The notes under the pieces: generated by a model
Told to the model about the DNA's origin: nothing
The model's input: the letters and a program-made list of their open reading frames with translations, nothing else
Databases searched by the model: none
Assembly (NCBI RefSeq): GCF_900129665.1
Contig: NZ_FQWL01000005.1
Coordinates: forward strand, 124,001-188,000
Source: Flagellimonas flava
Lineage (GTDB): Bacteria > Bacteroidota > Bacteroidia > Flavobacteriales > Flavobacteriaceae
Direction: 5' to 3'
Length of the DNA stretch: 64,000 bases
Position numbers and translations under genes: made by a program
Part shown: piece after piece, positions 9,145 through 19,255 of the stretch
How positions within the stretch are numbered: the first letter of the stretch is position 1
Layout: each line of letters begins with the position of its first letter

Positions 9145-10677
9145 ATGATCAAGATTATAAAAAAGAGCAAGTATACGCTCATTGCAGTTTTAGCCCTGAT
9201 GGGTGTTTACTCCTGTAGTGATGATTTCATAGAAGTTGAAAATAGGGAAGTACTTACCGAGTCCAGTTTTTGGCAAACGGAAGATCATGCCCTTCAAGCG
9301 CTAACCGCCACTTACGCCGCTTTACATAGTTCCAGTGGAAGTAAATGGGCATTTTTTGAGGAGATTTACACCGCTATGGCCTACAAAGCGGATGAGATGG
9401 TCAACAACACTGCCGAAACCTATAGCAGGTCTTTGGCCAGTTTTACCAATACCACGGAAGAAAGTGGGCCTTTTAACATCTGGAGAAGTGCCTATGCAGG
9501 AATTGGCAGAGCCAATCAGATTTTGCTTCAGGTACCCAATATGGAGGCCCTTTCTCAAGAAAGTAAGGATGTAATCATGGCGGAGGCTAAGTTTTTAAGG
9601 GCTTACTATTATTTTTGGTTGGTCACGGGTTTTGAAAATGTCCCATTGGTTACTTCCTATGAGGTTGATCCTGACAATCTTTTCCCGAATCAGGTGACTC
9701 CAGCCGAAATCTGGGCTCAAATTGAGACAGATCTAACCGAAGCCGAAGGTGCCATGCTTGTAGAACATTCCGGTGAATGGCTCGGGAGAGCCACACAGGG
9801 AGCTGCAAAGGCCCTTTTGGGAAAGGCCTATCTATTTCAAGAGAAATGGGCTCAAGCAGAAACCAAACTGGCAGAAGTATTGGCCATGGACTATGCCTTA
9901 TTGGAAAACTATGAGGACAACTTTAATGGAAGCGCAGAAAACGGCAGTGAAAGTGTTTTTGAAATTCAGTTTACAGGAGATAGATCCAACGGTAATGACG
10001 AGCGTCAAGTTTTTAATTTTGAGGTATCACCCTATGCCTTTGGTGGATGGGAACTGTTTTATCCTTCCCAGTGGTTGGTAGATGAAATGCGAACGGACCT
10101 AAATACCGAGGGTGATCCCAGTGATCGTGTTTATGCAAGTATTTTCTTTGATGACCCAGGGTCAGAAATGTATAGCAGGGACATTGATGATAATGTAGCG
10201 TATACTGATGCGGCGGGAGATTTGAATCATCCAAAATATTTTAAAAAGTATTCCTTTAATGAGGATACCAACTTTTACAACGGTACCAACATTTCCATTA
10301 TTCGATTTGCCGATGTGCTATTGATGTATGCGGAGGCTCTTAATGAAAATGGAAAAACGGACGAAGCCATCATTGAGATAAATAAAGTGAGGGAACGAGG
10401 CGGAGCAGTACCACTGGCAGCGATGTCACAAAGCGATTTGAGAACCCAAATAAGACACCATGAAAGGCCCGTAGAGCTATCCATGGAATTTGGTATTCGT
10501 TGGTTTGACCTCTACAGATGGCAACGGGGAAGTACCGCCACAGAATCCATAAAGACGACCCTTGAAGATCATGGCAAACCATTCGCTGAGAACTTTCAAG
10601 ATAAACACATACTCTATCCGATACCACTTCAGGAAATCAACATCAATGAAAACCTAGATCAAAATCCTGGGTGGTAG
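9145..10677 (+). CDS. SusD/RagB-family glycan-binding lipoprotein
   Basis: This 510-residue surface lipoprotein has a signal peptide ending at the lipobox VYSC near residue 24. It has the alpha-helical TPR-rich SusD fold. Family markers include EVLTESSFWQTEDHALQA near the N-terminus, the FLRAYYYFWLV block and the C-terminal run from ERPVELSMEFGIRWFDLYRW to a final DQNPGW. It captures oligosaccharides at the cell surface and acts as the lid of the SusC barrel encoded immediately upstream. A strong terminator follows, so the sensor-transporter operon ends here. Confidence 0.95.
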   Translation: MIKIIKKSKYTLIAVLALMGVYSCSDDFIEVENREVLTESSFWQTEDHALQALTATYAALHSSSGSKWAFFEEIYTAMAYKADEMVNNTAETYSRSLASFTNTTEESGPFNIWRSAYAGIGRANQILLQVPNMEALSQESKDVIMAEAKFLRAYYYFWLVTGFENVPLVTSYEVDPDNLFPNQVTPAEIWAQIETDLTEAEGAMLVEHSGEWLGRATQGAAKALLGKAYLFQEKWAQAETKLAEVLAMDYALLENYEDNFNGSAENGSESVFEIQFTGDRSNGNDERQVFNFEVSPYAFGGWELFYPSQWLVDEMRTDLNTEGDPSDRVYASIFFDDPGSEMYSRDIDDNVAYTDAAGDLNHPKYFKKYSFNEDTNFYNGTNISIIRFADVLLMYAEALNENGKTDEAIIEINKVRERGGAVPLAAMSQSDLRTQIRHHERPVELSMEFGIRWFDLYRWQRGSTATESIKTTLEDHGKPFAENFQDKHILYPIPLQEININENLDQNPGW

Positions 10678-10734
10678 GTTAAAGATGTTTAGTTAGCAGT
10701 TTGAGTTAGTTTCGTATTTAAGTTGCGTCACGTG

Positions 10735-10774
10735 CCACCTAGGACCATTTGCCTGGTTTCCTAGGTGGTTTTTT
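10735..10774 (+). terminator. rho-independent terminator after susD
   Basis: CCACCTAGGA (10735-10744) pairs perfectly with TCCTAGGTGG (10759-10768) around a 14-base loop and is followed by six T residues. It overlaps the first in-frame start codon of the next gene, which argues for a later start of that gene. It separates fecR-susCD from the downstream glycosidase, although leak-through expression is possible. Confidence 0.85.
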
Positions 10775-10824
10775 ATAGTATCATGATCAATCAAACAGTA
10801 ATTCACAAAACACCGTCGCAACAT

Positions 10825-13101
10825 ATGAAAACCCTTTTATATCAGCTTTTCTTGGCCCTTTTTCTTATAGGGTGTGGTTCCGGTGGCAATAACATTCGAT
10901 ATGATGGATATGCCACTAAGGCCTATTTAGGAGATTCCATCGAAATCTCATTTTATTCACCCAAAATGTTCCGTTTTCGTATTTCCGGACTTCAAGGTGA
11001 AAAGTTTCCTGTTCAATACGAAATTCCATTTCTAAATGGTCATAAAGAACCTTGGAAAAAGGTAGAATGCACCTATGAAGAAACGGAGATGAACCATATC
11101 CTTAAAACTTCGGGCCTTACCCTATTAATTGACAAAAAAGACTTGAAATGGGAAATACGTGACGCCGCAGATGTCCATGTTTATCCATCCGAAGGCCCCA
11201 TATATGGTATGTTCCGAGATGGTTATTCCAAATTTGACAATGCTAGTGCTTTCAATGAATTCAACCTGAACAGTCGATATTCCCATTGGTTTTACAACAA
11301 AGAGTCAAATAGTTATTCAGACATTTTTATCAAGGACAGCTTGATTAAAGACGAATACTTCATATATGGACCAGACTACCAAACCATTTTCTCACAATTC
11401 AATGATTTAGTGGGTCCTGAGCCACTTTTGCCTAAAAAAGGGTATGGGTTTTTCCAAACCCAGCATCTATCCTGCTCTGGCAACCAGAACGACTTTATGG
11501 AAGTCGCACAAATGTTCCGGGAGAGGGACATCCCTTGCGATAATCTAATTCTTGATTTTGGTTGGGGAGATGCCTGTATTGGTGATAAGGAAATTACATG
11601 GGGAAGTAGCTTGGATTGGTCCGAGAACTATACCCATCCACTTTCTGCAAATCAAATGATCGATTCCTTAAAAAAAATGAATCTAGATCTAATGCTCATT
11701 CACCATAATGCACCCAATCATCCAAATAGGGAAAACCATGGATGGACAGAATCATTGTTTGAAGAAGACCTCTGGTGGAAAAGATATAAGGAAAAACTGG
11801 ATATGGGTATTGCCGGTACTTGGCAAGACACAAGAAGAAACAATATTTCTGATGCAGAAATCTGGAATGGCACCCAGGAATACATAGGTGCAGATAAACG
11901 CGTATTGTTCATGGGGTGCAGACGGATGCAGGAAACCAACCCCTGGGGCGGTGAACACACACAGCTTCCCGTGAATGCCATGATAGGACAACGAAGATAC
12001 CCTTTTAGATGGGTAGGGGATTCTGATTTCACTTGGTCTGAAATGAAATGGCAAATCAATGCGATTACCAACACTCATGGTGCCATGAAGGGCATGTCAA
12101 ACCTTACCTGGGATGTATATGGAAAAACCCCATTAATTCAGGCAAGAATGAATCAGTTTGTGGATTTTTTAAGTGTTTCCCGATCACATAATCTCAAACC
12201 TTGGTCCGTTAGCTCAGACATAAACCAATGGAAAGAACGCATTGTAATCGAACGTTCACTAGTAACCTCAAAGAATCAAGAAAATTCAGAAAGACTTGCG
12301 AAAGCTGGGGAGTATACAGCGGAAAAAAGCATTCGAAGACATCGCAAATTGCGCTATCGACTCCTCCCTTACATTTACTCATTGGCGTATGAAAATTACC
12401 TGAGCGGCATGCCCATTACACGACCTATGTTGCTTCAATATCGGGAGGATGAAAAATGCAATAGAAACCAATGGCCCTATCAATATATGTTTGGGTCCTC
12501 GCTGTTGGTAGCTCCTGTATATCACGATGGTTTACAACACCAGATATATCTTCCCAAAAAATCAGGGTGGTACGACTTCTGGTCTAAAAAAAAGTATGAG
12601 GGAGGGCAAATCATTAATTATGACTCCAGTAATCCAGATCAACTTCCTTTACTGATTCCTGAAGGCGCTACTTTGGTCTATGGAAAAAATCGAAACTGGA
12701 TTGTACCGGGAGAACAGGAAAAAGTACTTTGGCTGGAGATTTACCCCGGACAAAAGGGGGAAACTACGATTTATGAGGACGATGCCCAATCAATAGCCTA
12801 TCAAGAAGGGGAATATGGCAAAACCAAAGTTCATTGGGAAATGGACCCGGTAAGTAACAATTTAAAACTGACCATAGGTGCCATCGAGGGTGATTTTCAG
12901 AACAAATTGGCGAATAGATTATGGAAAATACGGGTGCTGGACTTGGATAACAAATATCGGTCAGCTTCATCCAAAGGCACTAACTTAGTGTTTGGGGTTC
13001 CTTCAAGAATCGAAGCCACCGGTTTGGCGCTAAACGATGCCTTTAAGGAAGTAACGTTAAAGACCCTTACTAATGAGGCTACCGTCATTGTATTCAAATA
13101 G
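10825..13101 (+). CDS. GH31-family alpha-glycosidase, lipoprotein
   Basis: This exported enzyme of 758 residues uses the ATG at 10825. Earlier in-frame starts at 10765 and 10783 lie within or just after the terminator, whereas this start directly precedes a lipoprotein signal ending in LIGC. The GH31 TIM barrel shows the nucleophile region GTWQDTRRN (Asp about 335) and the acid/base region RWVGDSDFTW (Asp about 399). C-terminal beta domains follow, including LLPYIYSLAYE and a segment with SSLLVAPV. It probably removes terminal alpha-linked glucose or xylose from glycans handled by the adjacent SusCD pair. The region after the acid/base residue is divergent, so the substrate could differ from ordinary maltosaccharides. 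Confidence 0.9.
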   Translation: MKTLLYQLFLALFLIGCGSGGNNIRYDGYATKAYLGDSIEISFYSPKMFRFRISGLQGEKFPVQYEIPFLNGHKEPWKKVECTYEETEMNHILKTSGLTLLIDKKDLKWEIRDAADVHVYPSEGPIYGMFRDGYSKFDNASAFNEFNLNSRYSHWFYNKESNSYSDIFIKDSLIKDEYFIYGPDYQTIFSQFNDLVGPEPLLPKKGYGFFQTQHLSCSGNQNDFMEVAQMFRERDIPCDNLILDFGWGDACIGDKEITWGSSLDWSENYTHPLSANQMIDSLKKMNLDLMLIHHNAPNHPNRENHGWTESLFEEDLWWKRYKEKLDMGIAGTWQDTRRNNISDAEIWNGTQEYIGADKRVLFMGCRRMQETNPWGGEHTQLPVNAMIGQRRYPFRWVGDSDFTWSEMKWQINAITNTHGAMKGMSNLTWDVYGKTPLIQARMNQFVDFLSVSRSHNLKPWSVSSDINQWKERIVIERSLVTSKNQENSERLAKAGEYTAEKSIRRHRKLRYRLLPYIYSLAYENYLSGMPITRPMLLQYREDEKCNRNQWPYQYMFGSSLLVAPVYHDGLQHQIYLPKKSGWYDFWSKKKYEGGQIINYDSSNPDQLPLLIPEGATLVYGKNRNWIVPGEQEKVLWLEIYPGQKGETTIYEDDAQSIAYQEGEYGKTKVHWEMDPVSNNLKLTIGAIEGDFQNKLANRLWKIRVLDLDNKYRSASSKGTNLVFGVPSRIEATGLALNDAFKEVTLKTLTNEATVIVFK

Positions 13102-13111
13102 ATTCCATCAA

Positions 13112-16100
13112 ATGCCAAAGAATTCGTCTCAACATACAAATCCAAGTCTAGTCAAAATTATACTTCTAGTTTTCTTCGCATGCGTTTCCTGCAAGGAGAA
13201 GATGGAAAAAAATACCCCAAAAACGGAGAAACTATTTACTGAAATTCCCAGTTCCATTTCAGGAATTCAGTTTATCAATGAGATTCCTGAAAGCAGTGCC
13301 ATGAATAGTATGGTCTATGAATATTTTTACAACGGAGGGGGCGTGGCCGTAGGTGATGTGGACAATGACGGACTACCAGATATCTATTTCACCGCCAATC
13401 TGATGGAAAACAAACTGTACAAGAACAAGGGCAATTTTACATTTGAGGATATCACGGTAAAAGCCGGTGTAATGGGAAGTTTTGGATGGACCACTGGAGT
13501 AACCATGGCAGACGTAAATGCCGATGGGTGGCTTGATATATATGTCTGTAAATCTGGAAAAGGAAAATCCAAGGACCGAAAGAATCTATTATACATCAAC
13601 AACCAAAATGGCACTTTTGTAGAAAGGGCGGAACAATTTGGGCTTGACTTTGATGGTTATAGCACACAAGCTTCTTTTTTTGACTTTGATAAAGATGGGG
13701 ATTTGGATATGTTCCTGCTCAATCATAATGTGAGTCCGATAAATACCGATAACCCCGAGGAGTTCAAAAAAGATTCAAATGAACTTGTTGGGGATAAATT
13801 ATACAGAAATGATGGTGAAAATTTCACAGATATATCTGAACAAGCCAGAATTGTAAGCAATTCCCTTGGATTTGGGCTAGGTGTTTCCATTGGGGATGTT
13901 GATAACAACGGCTGGCCAGATATCTATGTGGCCAACGACTATATTGAACAAGATTACCTGTATTTCAACAATGGGGATGGTACTTTTTCCGAAAGTCTAA
14001 AATCTGCGATTGGTCATGTTTCCAATTTTTCCATGGGCACCGATATGGCGGATATAAACAACGATGGACTGCCGGAAATTCTTTCATTGGATATGGTTGC
14101 AGAAGATAATTACGGTATAAAGACCAGCATGAGCGGTATGAATCCAAAAGCTTTCAATCATGCAGTTGACCATGGCTTTCATTACCAATACATGTATAAT
14201 ACCCTTCAACTTAACCAAGGTGGCGGAAAATTCAGTGAAATAGGTCAAATGGCAAATGTTTCAAGTACCGACTGGAGTTGGGGACCCTTGTTTGCGGATT
14301 TTGACAATGATGGACTAAAAGACCTTTTTGTAACCAATGGCTTAAAAAGGGATTTTAGAAACAATGACTTTAAAAAATACAAGTTGGAACGCTTAAAGCT
14401 CGCACAGCAAAATGGTGAAAATATGCCAAAAGTCATTGAGGAATTGGTACACAAAACACCTCAACGGAAAACGCAGAACTACTTTTTTAAAAACAATGGG
14501 GACCTAACATTTACCAAAACATCATCAAAGTGGGGAATAGATCGTCCCACTTTCTCGAATGGGGCCGCTTACTCCGACTTGGATTTGGACGGTGATTTAG
14601 ATCTAGTGGTGAACAATATTGATGAAGAGGCTATAATTCTAAAAAACAACTCAGAGCAAAACTTCATACAATTTCAACTCATCGGGAGCTCCAAAAATAA
14701 GTTTGGGATTGGAACAAAAGTTCACATTGAGACAGCAGAAGGAACCCAGTTCTTGGAAAACTATCCAACCCGGGGATACCAGTCTTCGGTTGAATCTAAA
14801 CTTCATTTCGGCCTGTCAAATATTTCGAATATCAAAAAGGTCGTCATTACATGGCCAGACGACAAAGTAAGTGTAATGCATGACCTAAAAGCCAATCAAG
14901 TTTTTAGCGTAGATTATAATAGAGCTACTATTCCAGCTCCCGTCCCTAAAAACTTGCCAGTCACCATTTTTTCGGAAGTTTCATCAGCTAAAATTGATTT
15001 TAAGCACGAAGAGAACCTTTATGATGATTTTGCCATCGAAAGTCTTCTTCCCCATAAAATGTCACAGTTTGGACCTGCACTAGCGGTTGCCGATATTAAC
15101 GGCGACGGTCTTGAGGATTTTTATGTAGGCGGAGCGTCAGGAAAGCCTGGTGCACTGTACACACAAGATGCTTCTGGCACTTTTGCCCGTTCAACAAACC
15201 AACCTTGGCAATCCGATGCCATACAAGAAGATCTGGATGCCGTTTTTTTTGATGTGGATAATGACGGAGACCTTGACTTGTACATCGTAAGTGGGGGCAA
15301 CGAATGGAAACAGGGCCATCATTACTACCAAGACCGGCTCTATCTAAATACAGGTGGACGTTTTGATCGTGATTTTAAAAGTCTTCCAAAAATTTCCATC
15401 AGTGGAAGCTGTGCAAAACCTTTTGATTTTGACCAAGATGGAGATTTGGATTTATTTGTTGGAAGTAGACTACACCCGCAAAAGTATCCCTTCTCGGAGT
15501 CAAGCTTACTATTAGAAAACAGAAACGGTGTTTTTGAAGATGTAACCCCAAAAGTAGCCCCAGAGCTTTCCGAAGCCGGAATGGTAACGGACGCCATTTG
15601 GACGGATTTTGATTCGGATGGACAAACCGACCTTATTGTGGTAGGGGAATGGACCAGTATCCAATTCTTTAAAAATGATAGAGGAAAATTAACCAAGGAG
15701 AATCGCATACTTTCCAAAACCGAGGGCTGGTGGAACAGTATCGCACAAGCTGACATGGATAACGATGGTGATATGGACTATGTCGTGGGAAACCTCGGAT
15801 TAAATTACAAGTATAAAGCTTCTCATGAAGCACCGTTTGAGGTCTATGCCACAGACTTTGACGACAACGGAACCAACGATGTGGTTCTTGGATATTATAA
15901 TGAGGGGAACCTCTTTCCATTGCGGGGAAGGGAGTGCTCTTCCCAACAAATGCCCTTTATCAAAAAGAAATTTCCAACCTACCATAGTTTTGGTTCCGCT
16001 AATCTTTTGCAGGTATACGGGCAAGATAAATTGGAGAAAGCTCTGCATAAATCGGCATATACCTTTGCATCCATCTGTTTGGAAAACCTTGGGGAAAGGA

Positions 16101-16435
16101 AGTTTAAGATGCATCAATTGCCCAATTCTGCACAAATCTCATCCATAAACGCCATACAAGTGCAGGATTTTGATGAGGACGGGAATGCAGATATATTAAT
16201 TGCTGGAAATCTATATCAATCAGAAGTGGAAACACCCAGAAATGATGCCAGCATTGGTCTATTGTTAAAAGGCAGGGGCGATTTTGGTTTTGAACCCGTC
16301 CCTTGTAATAAAAGTGGTGTTTTATTGAATTCAGATGTAAAGAAAATGAAAGCTATATCCCTTGGGGAAGAAGGAACTGGAATTTTAGTGGCCCCCAACA
16401 ATTCATCTCTAAAATTGTTAGCGCACCGGCCATAA
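13112..16435 (+). CDS. giant FG-GAP/VCBS repeat lipoprotein with ASPIC/UnbV domain
   Basis: This is an exported protein of 1107 residues. The ATG at 13112, 10 bases after the GH31 stop, precedes a lipobox FACVSC; the earlier in-frame start inside GH31 is unlikely. Fourteen calcium-loop motifs of the type DxDxDGxxD can be counted. Seven precede and seven follow a central ASPIC/UnbV domain (around residues 530-600, containing the segment GIGTKVHIET). Such proteins are modelled as beta-propellers and are common in Bacteroidota and Planctomycetota glycan loci, yet no activity is established for this architecture. The close spacing suggests co-transcription with the GH31 enzyme and a role at the surface in binding or degrading the same glycan. 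Confidence 0.9.
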   Translation: MPKNSSQHTNPSLVKIILLVFFACVSCKEKMEKNTPKTEKLFTEIPSSISGIQFINEIPESSAMNSMVYEYFYNGGGVAVGDVDNDGLPDIYFTANLMENKLYKNKGNFTFEDITVKAGVMGSFGWTTGVTMADVNADGWLDIYVCKSGKGKSKDRKNLLYINNQNGTFVERAEQFGLDFDGYSTQASFFDFDKDGDLDMFLLNHNVSPINTDNPEEFKKDSNELVGDKLYRNDGENFTDISEQARIVSNSLGFGLGVSIGDVDNNGWPDIYVANDYIEQDYLYFNNGDGTFSESLKSAIGHVSNFSMGTDMADINNDGLPEILSLDMVAEDNYGIKTSMSGMNPKAFNHAVDHGFHYQYMYNTLQLNQGGGKFSEIGQMANVSSTDWSWGPLFADFDNDGLKDLFVTNGLKRDFRNNDFKKYKLERLKLAQQNGENMPKVIEELVHKTPQRKTQNYFFKNNGDLTFTKTSSKWGIDRPTFSNGAAYSDLDLDGDLDLVVNNIDEEAIILKNNSEQNFIQFQLIGSSKNKFGIGTKVHIETAEGTQFLENYPTRGYQSSVESKLHFGLSNISNIKKVVITWPDDKVSVMHDLKANQVFSVDYNRATIPAPVPKNLPVTIFSEVSSAKIDFKHEENLYDDFAIESLLPHKMSQFGPALAVADINGDGLEDFYVGGASGKPGALYTQDASGTFARSTNQPWQSDAIQEDLDAVFFDVDNDGDLDLYIVSGGNEWKQGHHYYQDRLYLNTGGRFDRDFKSLPKISISGSCAKPFDFDQDGDLDLFVGSRLHPQKYPFSESSLLLENRNGVFEDVTPKVAPELSEAGMVTDAIWTDFDSDGQTDLIVVGEWTSIQFFKNDRGKLTKENRILSKTEGWWNSIAQADMDNDGDMDYVVGNLGLNYKYKASHEAPFEVYATDFDDNGTNDVVLGYYNEGNLFPLRGRECSSQQMPFIKKKFPTYHSFGSANLLQVYGQDKLEKALHKSAYTFASICLENLGERKFKMHQLPNSAQISSINAIQVQDFDEDGNADILIAGNLYQSEVETPRNDASIGLLLKGRGDFGFEPVPCNKSGVLLNSDVKKMKAISLGEEGTGILVAPNNSSLKLLAHRP

Positions 16436-16444
16436 AAAAGACTT

Positions 16445-16461
16445 TGACAAATCCTTTGTCA
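16445..16461. terminator. small hairpin between convergent genes
   Basis: TGACAAA (16445-16451) and TTTGTCA (16455-16461) form a 7-bp stem with a 3-base loop in the 50-base gap between convergent genes. No long T-run follows on either strand, so it is at best a weak bidirectional terminator. Confidence 0.35.
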
Positions 16462-16485
16462 TCAATAATTAATTTTAGAAGTTGC

Positions 16486-18645
16486 CTACACCATCAACAA
16501 TTCCTCTGTTACAGGTAATTGCCTAATGCGTTTTCCGGTTGCGGCAAAAATGGCATTCAACACTGCCGGGGCTACTCCGGGCACTCCCACTTCGCCCGTT
16601 CCACTAGGTGTATCCTGAGTTTCCACAATATGCACCTCCACATCAGGAGCTTCTTGCATTCGTAATAAATCGTATGAATCATAGTTGCTTTCCTGCACAA
16701 CACCTTCTTTTACCGTGATAGGCGTTTTTAATAATGCCGTTAAACCCCACATGATACTGCCCTCAATCTGCCCTTTCACCTGACTTGGGTTTATGGCCAA
16801 CCCGCAATCTATGACTGCAGTGAATTTATGAACCTGAATCTTCCCTTCGCGAACAGAAATATCGGCCACCATGGAACAATAACTTCCATTGTAACACATA
16901 GCCGATACTCCCTGAAAAATCCCATTGGTCCTTAACCTCCCCCAACTTGATTTTTCTTTTACCAATTCCAGGGTATTGTGCAACTTTTTCGGATAGAGAT
17001 CGCTACCAACCCAAGGCCATTGTTTTTGTTCCTGAATTTCCGCGTTCTTCAATACCTCTAGTCTAAATTGAAGGGGGTCCTTTCCAGCATTGTGGGCCAG
17101 CTCGTCCATAAAACATTCCATCCCCAAACCCCATGGATGTGCAAAGACACTACGCCAGGAAGCTCGTGGCAAAAGTCTTCCCTCCTTGTATTTTAAATAG
17201 CTATGGCTCATAAAGGGAATGCTATAGGGATAACAGCGGTATGCGCCTGGTCGGTTGATAGAACCGCGATACCTGATGGAAACTGGAAAATTGTTGGCAT
17301 CCAAAGCTGCCTCCCAATAATCCTTGCAAAGTGGATGATATTTTGAGGTAAGGAAAGTATCTTCACGGCTCCATGTTACCTTGACCGGCTTACGAAGTTT
17401 TTCGGAAAGGATGACGGCCTCTTCCACATAATCACAAAAGAATCTCCGCCCAAATCCACCACCTGAGGGCTGGTTGTTCACCTTTATGGCCGCCTCTGGT
17501 AGACCGGTAAGTTCTGCGATTCGTTCCCTGGTGAGTTGGGGAGCCTGTGTTCCTGCCCAGATTTCAAGTTTATGTCCCTGATGATAGGCTGTTGCATTCA
17601 AGGGTTCCATGCACGCGTTCACTTGAAATGGGGAGTCGTAGGTTCCAGAAATGTATTTTCTTCCTCTGGGAAACAGTTTTTCAGCATCATAAAGATTGGC
17701 AACGACTTCGCTTTTGGTTTGATAATCGGCTTCCAATTCCTTTCTAATGTCATCATTGGATTTAAGGCCGTTCTTCCCCATTTCCCATTGTATCTCCAAG
17801 GCCTTTTTTCCTTCAAAGGCTGCCCAAGTGCTTGTTGCCAATACGGCCACCCCAGGCCGCACTCCACCTCTATAATCTTCCTGTTGTAGTTCTGTGGGCT
17901 CCACTTCCATCACATCAACAACTCCGGGAATTTCCAAGGCTTTACTCCCATCAAAAGACACTAGTTCTCCTCCCCATACAGGGCATCTTTCAATGGCGGC
18001 ATAAACCATGTCTGGCAGTTTGGTGTTAATGGAGTATGGGGTGGTCCCGGCTGTGGCCCATTTGGTTTTCACCCCTTTGACCGGTTTCCCAATATACTTG
18101 AATTCCGAAGGTTCTTTTAATTGAATCTCCCTTGGTGCCTGTAAGGTAGAGGCTATGTCAAGAACGGCTCCAAAAGGTAGTTTTTCATTCAGGTCTTTGC
18201 GGTGAATATGTCCATCTTCACAATAACATTCCTCTGGTGCCACATTCCATTTCTGCGCCGCTGCCTGAACCAAAATTCCCCGCGTCGTGGCCATAGCTTC
18301 CCGCAGAGACTGCCAAACCATCCGAAGTCCATTGCTTCCACCGGTATCTTGCAGGTAACCATAGCGCTCAGAACTGCCGGGTCCAAATTCGAGCTTCAGT
18401 TTATCCATGGATACTCCCAATTCATCCGCTGCCACCATGGCCAATCCTGTAGAGGTACCCTGTCCCAACTCAGATTGACTGCAAATGAAGGTAATGGTGT
18501 TATCAGAACCTATTCGGATGAAAAAATTTGGTTCCCAATCCACGATGCTTTCATCAACAGTTGTACAACTAAAGGGAAGATAGGTTCCCAATAAAAGGCC
18601 TCCTCCAGCCAGTGAAGTTATTCTGAAAAAGTTTCTACGTTCCAT
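16486..18645 (-). CDS. molybdopterin-binding aldehyde/isoquinoline oxidoreductase large subunit
   Basis: This 719-residue subunit belongs to the xanthine dehydrogenase superfamily, IorB type. A twin-arginine signal with ERRNFFRIT at the N-terminus indicates export in folded form with its cofactor. The cofactor-binding segments SELGQGTSTGLAMVAADELG and GGGFGRRFFCDYVEEAV are present, as is the C-terminal GEVGVPGVAPAVLNAI with the catalytic Glu expected in this family. It should hydroxylate an N-heterocycle or oxidise an aldehyde in the periplasm. Electrons would pass to the 2Fe-2S subunit encoded immediately upstream (5 bases apart) and then to a cytochrome. The physiological substrate cannot be told from sequence. 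Confidence 0.92.
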   Translation of the reverse strand: MERRNFFRITSLAGGGLLLGTYLPFSCTTVDESIVDWEPNFFIRIGSDNTITFICSQSELGQGTSTGLAMVAADELGVSMDKLKLEFGPGSSERYGYLQDTGGSNGLRMVWQSLREAMATTRGILVQAAAQKWNVAPEECYCEDGHIHRKDLNEKLPFGAVLDIASTLQAPREIQLKEPSEFKYIGKPVKGVKTKWATAGTTPYSINTKLPDMVYAAIERCPVWGGELVSFDGSKALEIPGVVDVMEVEPTELQQEDYRGGVRPGVAVLATSTWAAFEGKKALEIQWEMGKNGLKSNDDIRKELEADYQTKSEVVANLYDAEKLFPRGRKYISGTYDSPFQVNACMEPLNATAYHQGHKLEIWAGTQAPQLTRERIAELTGLPEAAIKVNNQPSGGGFGRRFFCDYVEEAVILSEKLRKPVKVTWSREDTFLTSKYHPLCKDYWEAALDANNFPVSIRYRGSINRPGAYRCYPYSIPFMSHSYLKYKEGRLLPRASWRSVFAHPWGLGMECFMDELAHNAGKDPLQFRLEVLKNAEIQEQKQWPWVGSDLYPKKLHNTLELVKEKSSWGRLRTNGIFQGVSAMCYNGSYCSMVADISVREGKIQVHKFTAVIDCGLAINPSQVKGQIEGSIMWGLTALLKTPITVKEGVVQESNYDSYDLLRMQEAPDVEVHIVETQDTPSGTGEVGVPGVAPAVLNAIFAATGKRIRQLPVTEELLMV

Positions 18646-18650
18646 GATTG

Positions 18651-19130
18651 CTAGTTTTCTGATCCTTGTTCCCCATTGATTTTTTCGGCAGCTTTCTTTA
18701 TCGCCCTTCGAACCCTAACATAGGTGCCACACCTGCAAAGATTTCCGTTCATAGCGGTATTAATGGCGTCATCATCAGGATTCTTATTCTTGGAAAGGAA
18801 GGCGGCAGCGTTCATAATTTGGCCACTTTGGCAATATCCACATTGTGGAACGTCCTCGTCGTACCAAGCTTCCTGCACCGTTTTCAGAAGAGTATTCCCA
18901 TCCGCTCCTTCAATGGTGGTAATCTCTTTATTCTGTAAGGAGGAAATCGGTGTTACACATGAGCGTACCGCCTCACCATTCACATGAACCGTACATGCAC
19001 CACACAAACCTTTGCCACAACCGTATTTGGTTCCATTAAAATCCAACAAATCCCTAAGTGCCCAAAGCAAAGGCATGGTATCGGGAGCTTCCACCGAATG
19101 GGGTTTTCCGTTTATCATTAAATTTTTCAT
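18651..19130 (-). CDS. (2Fe-2S) subunit of molybdenum hydroxylase (IorA-like)
   Basis: This 159-residue iron-sulphur subunit has a plant-ferredoxin-type cluster in the N-terminal half, with Cys residues in KYGCGKGLCGACTVHVNG and a later ligand in VRSC. A second, helical cluster domain contains CGYCQSGQ and LCRCGTYVRVRRAI. It lacks a signal peptide, so it is probably carried through the Tat system together with the large subunit. It is the first gene of the pair and divergent from the AraC regulator, which may control it. Confidence 0.93.
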   Translation of the reverse strand: MKNLMINGKPHSVEAPDTMPLLWALRDLLDFNGTKYGCGKGLCGACTVHVNGEAVRSCVTPISSLQNKEITTIEGADGNTLLKTVQEAWYDEDVPQCGYCQSGQIMNAAAFLSKNKNPDDDAINTAMNGNLCRCGTYVRVRRAIKKAAEKINGEQGSEN

Positions 19131-19255
19131 AAAAAAAATTGAGAGCTGATTAATCTTATATATTTGAGCAGAATGCTTTTCGTTTTTGACCTATGAATGA
19201 TGCCCACAAATTAGTGTGTTGCGAACATTGAAGGTCCATTTTCATCAATTACTAT

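Noticed and set aside
10765..10824. Upstream starts of the GH31 gene
   Set aside because: The first overlaps the T-run of the susD terminator, and both would bury the lipoprotein signal behind about 14-20 extra residues.
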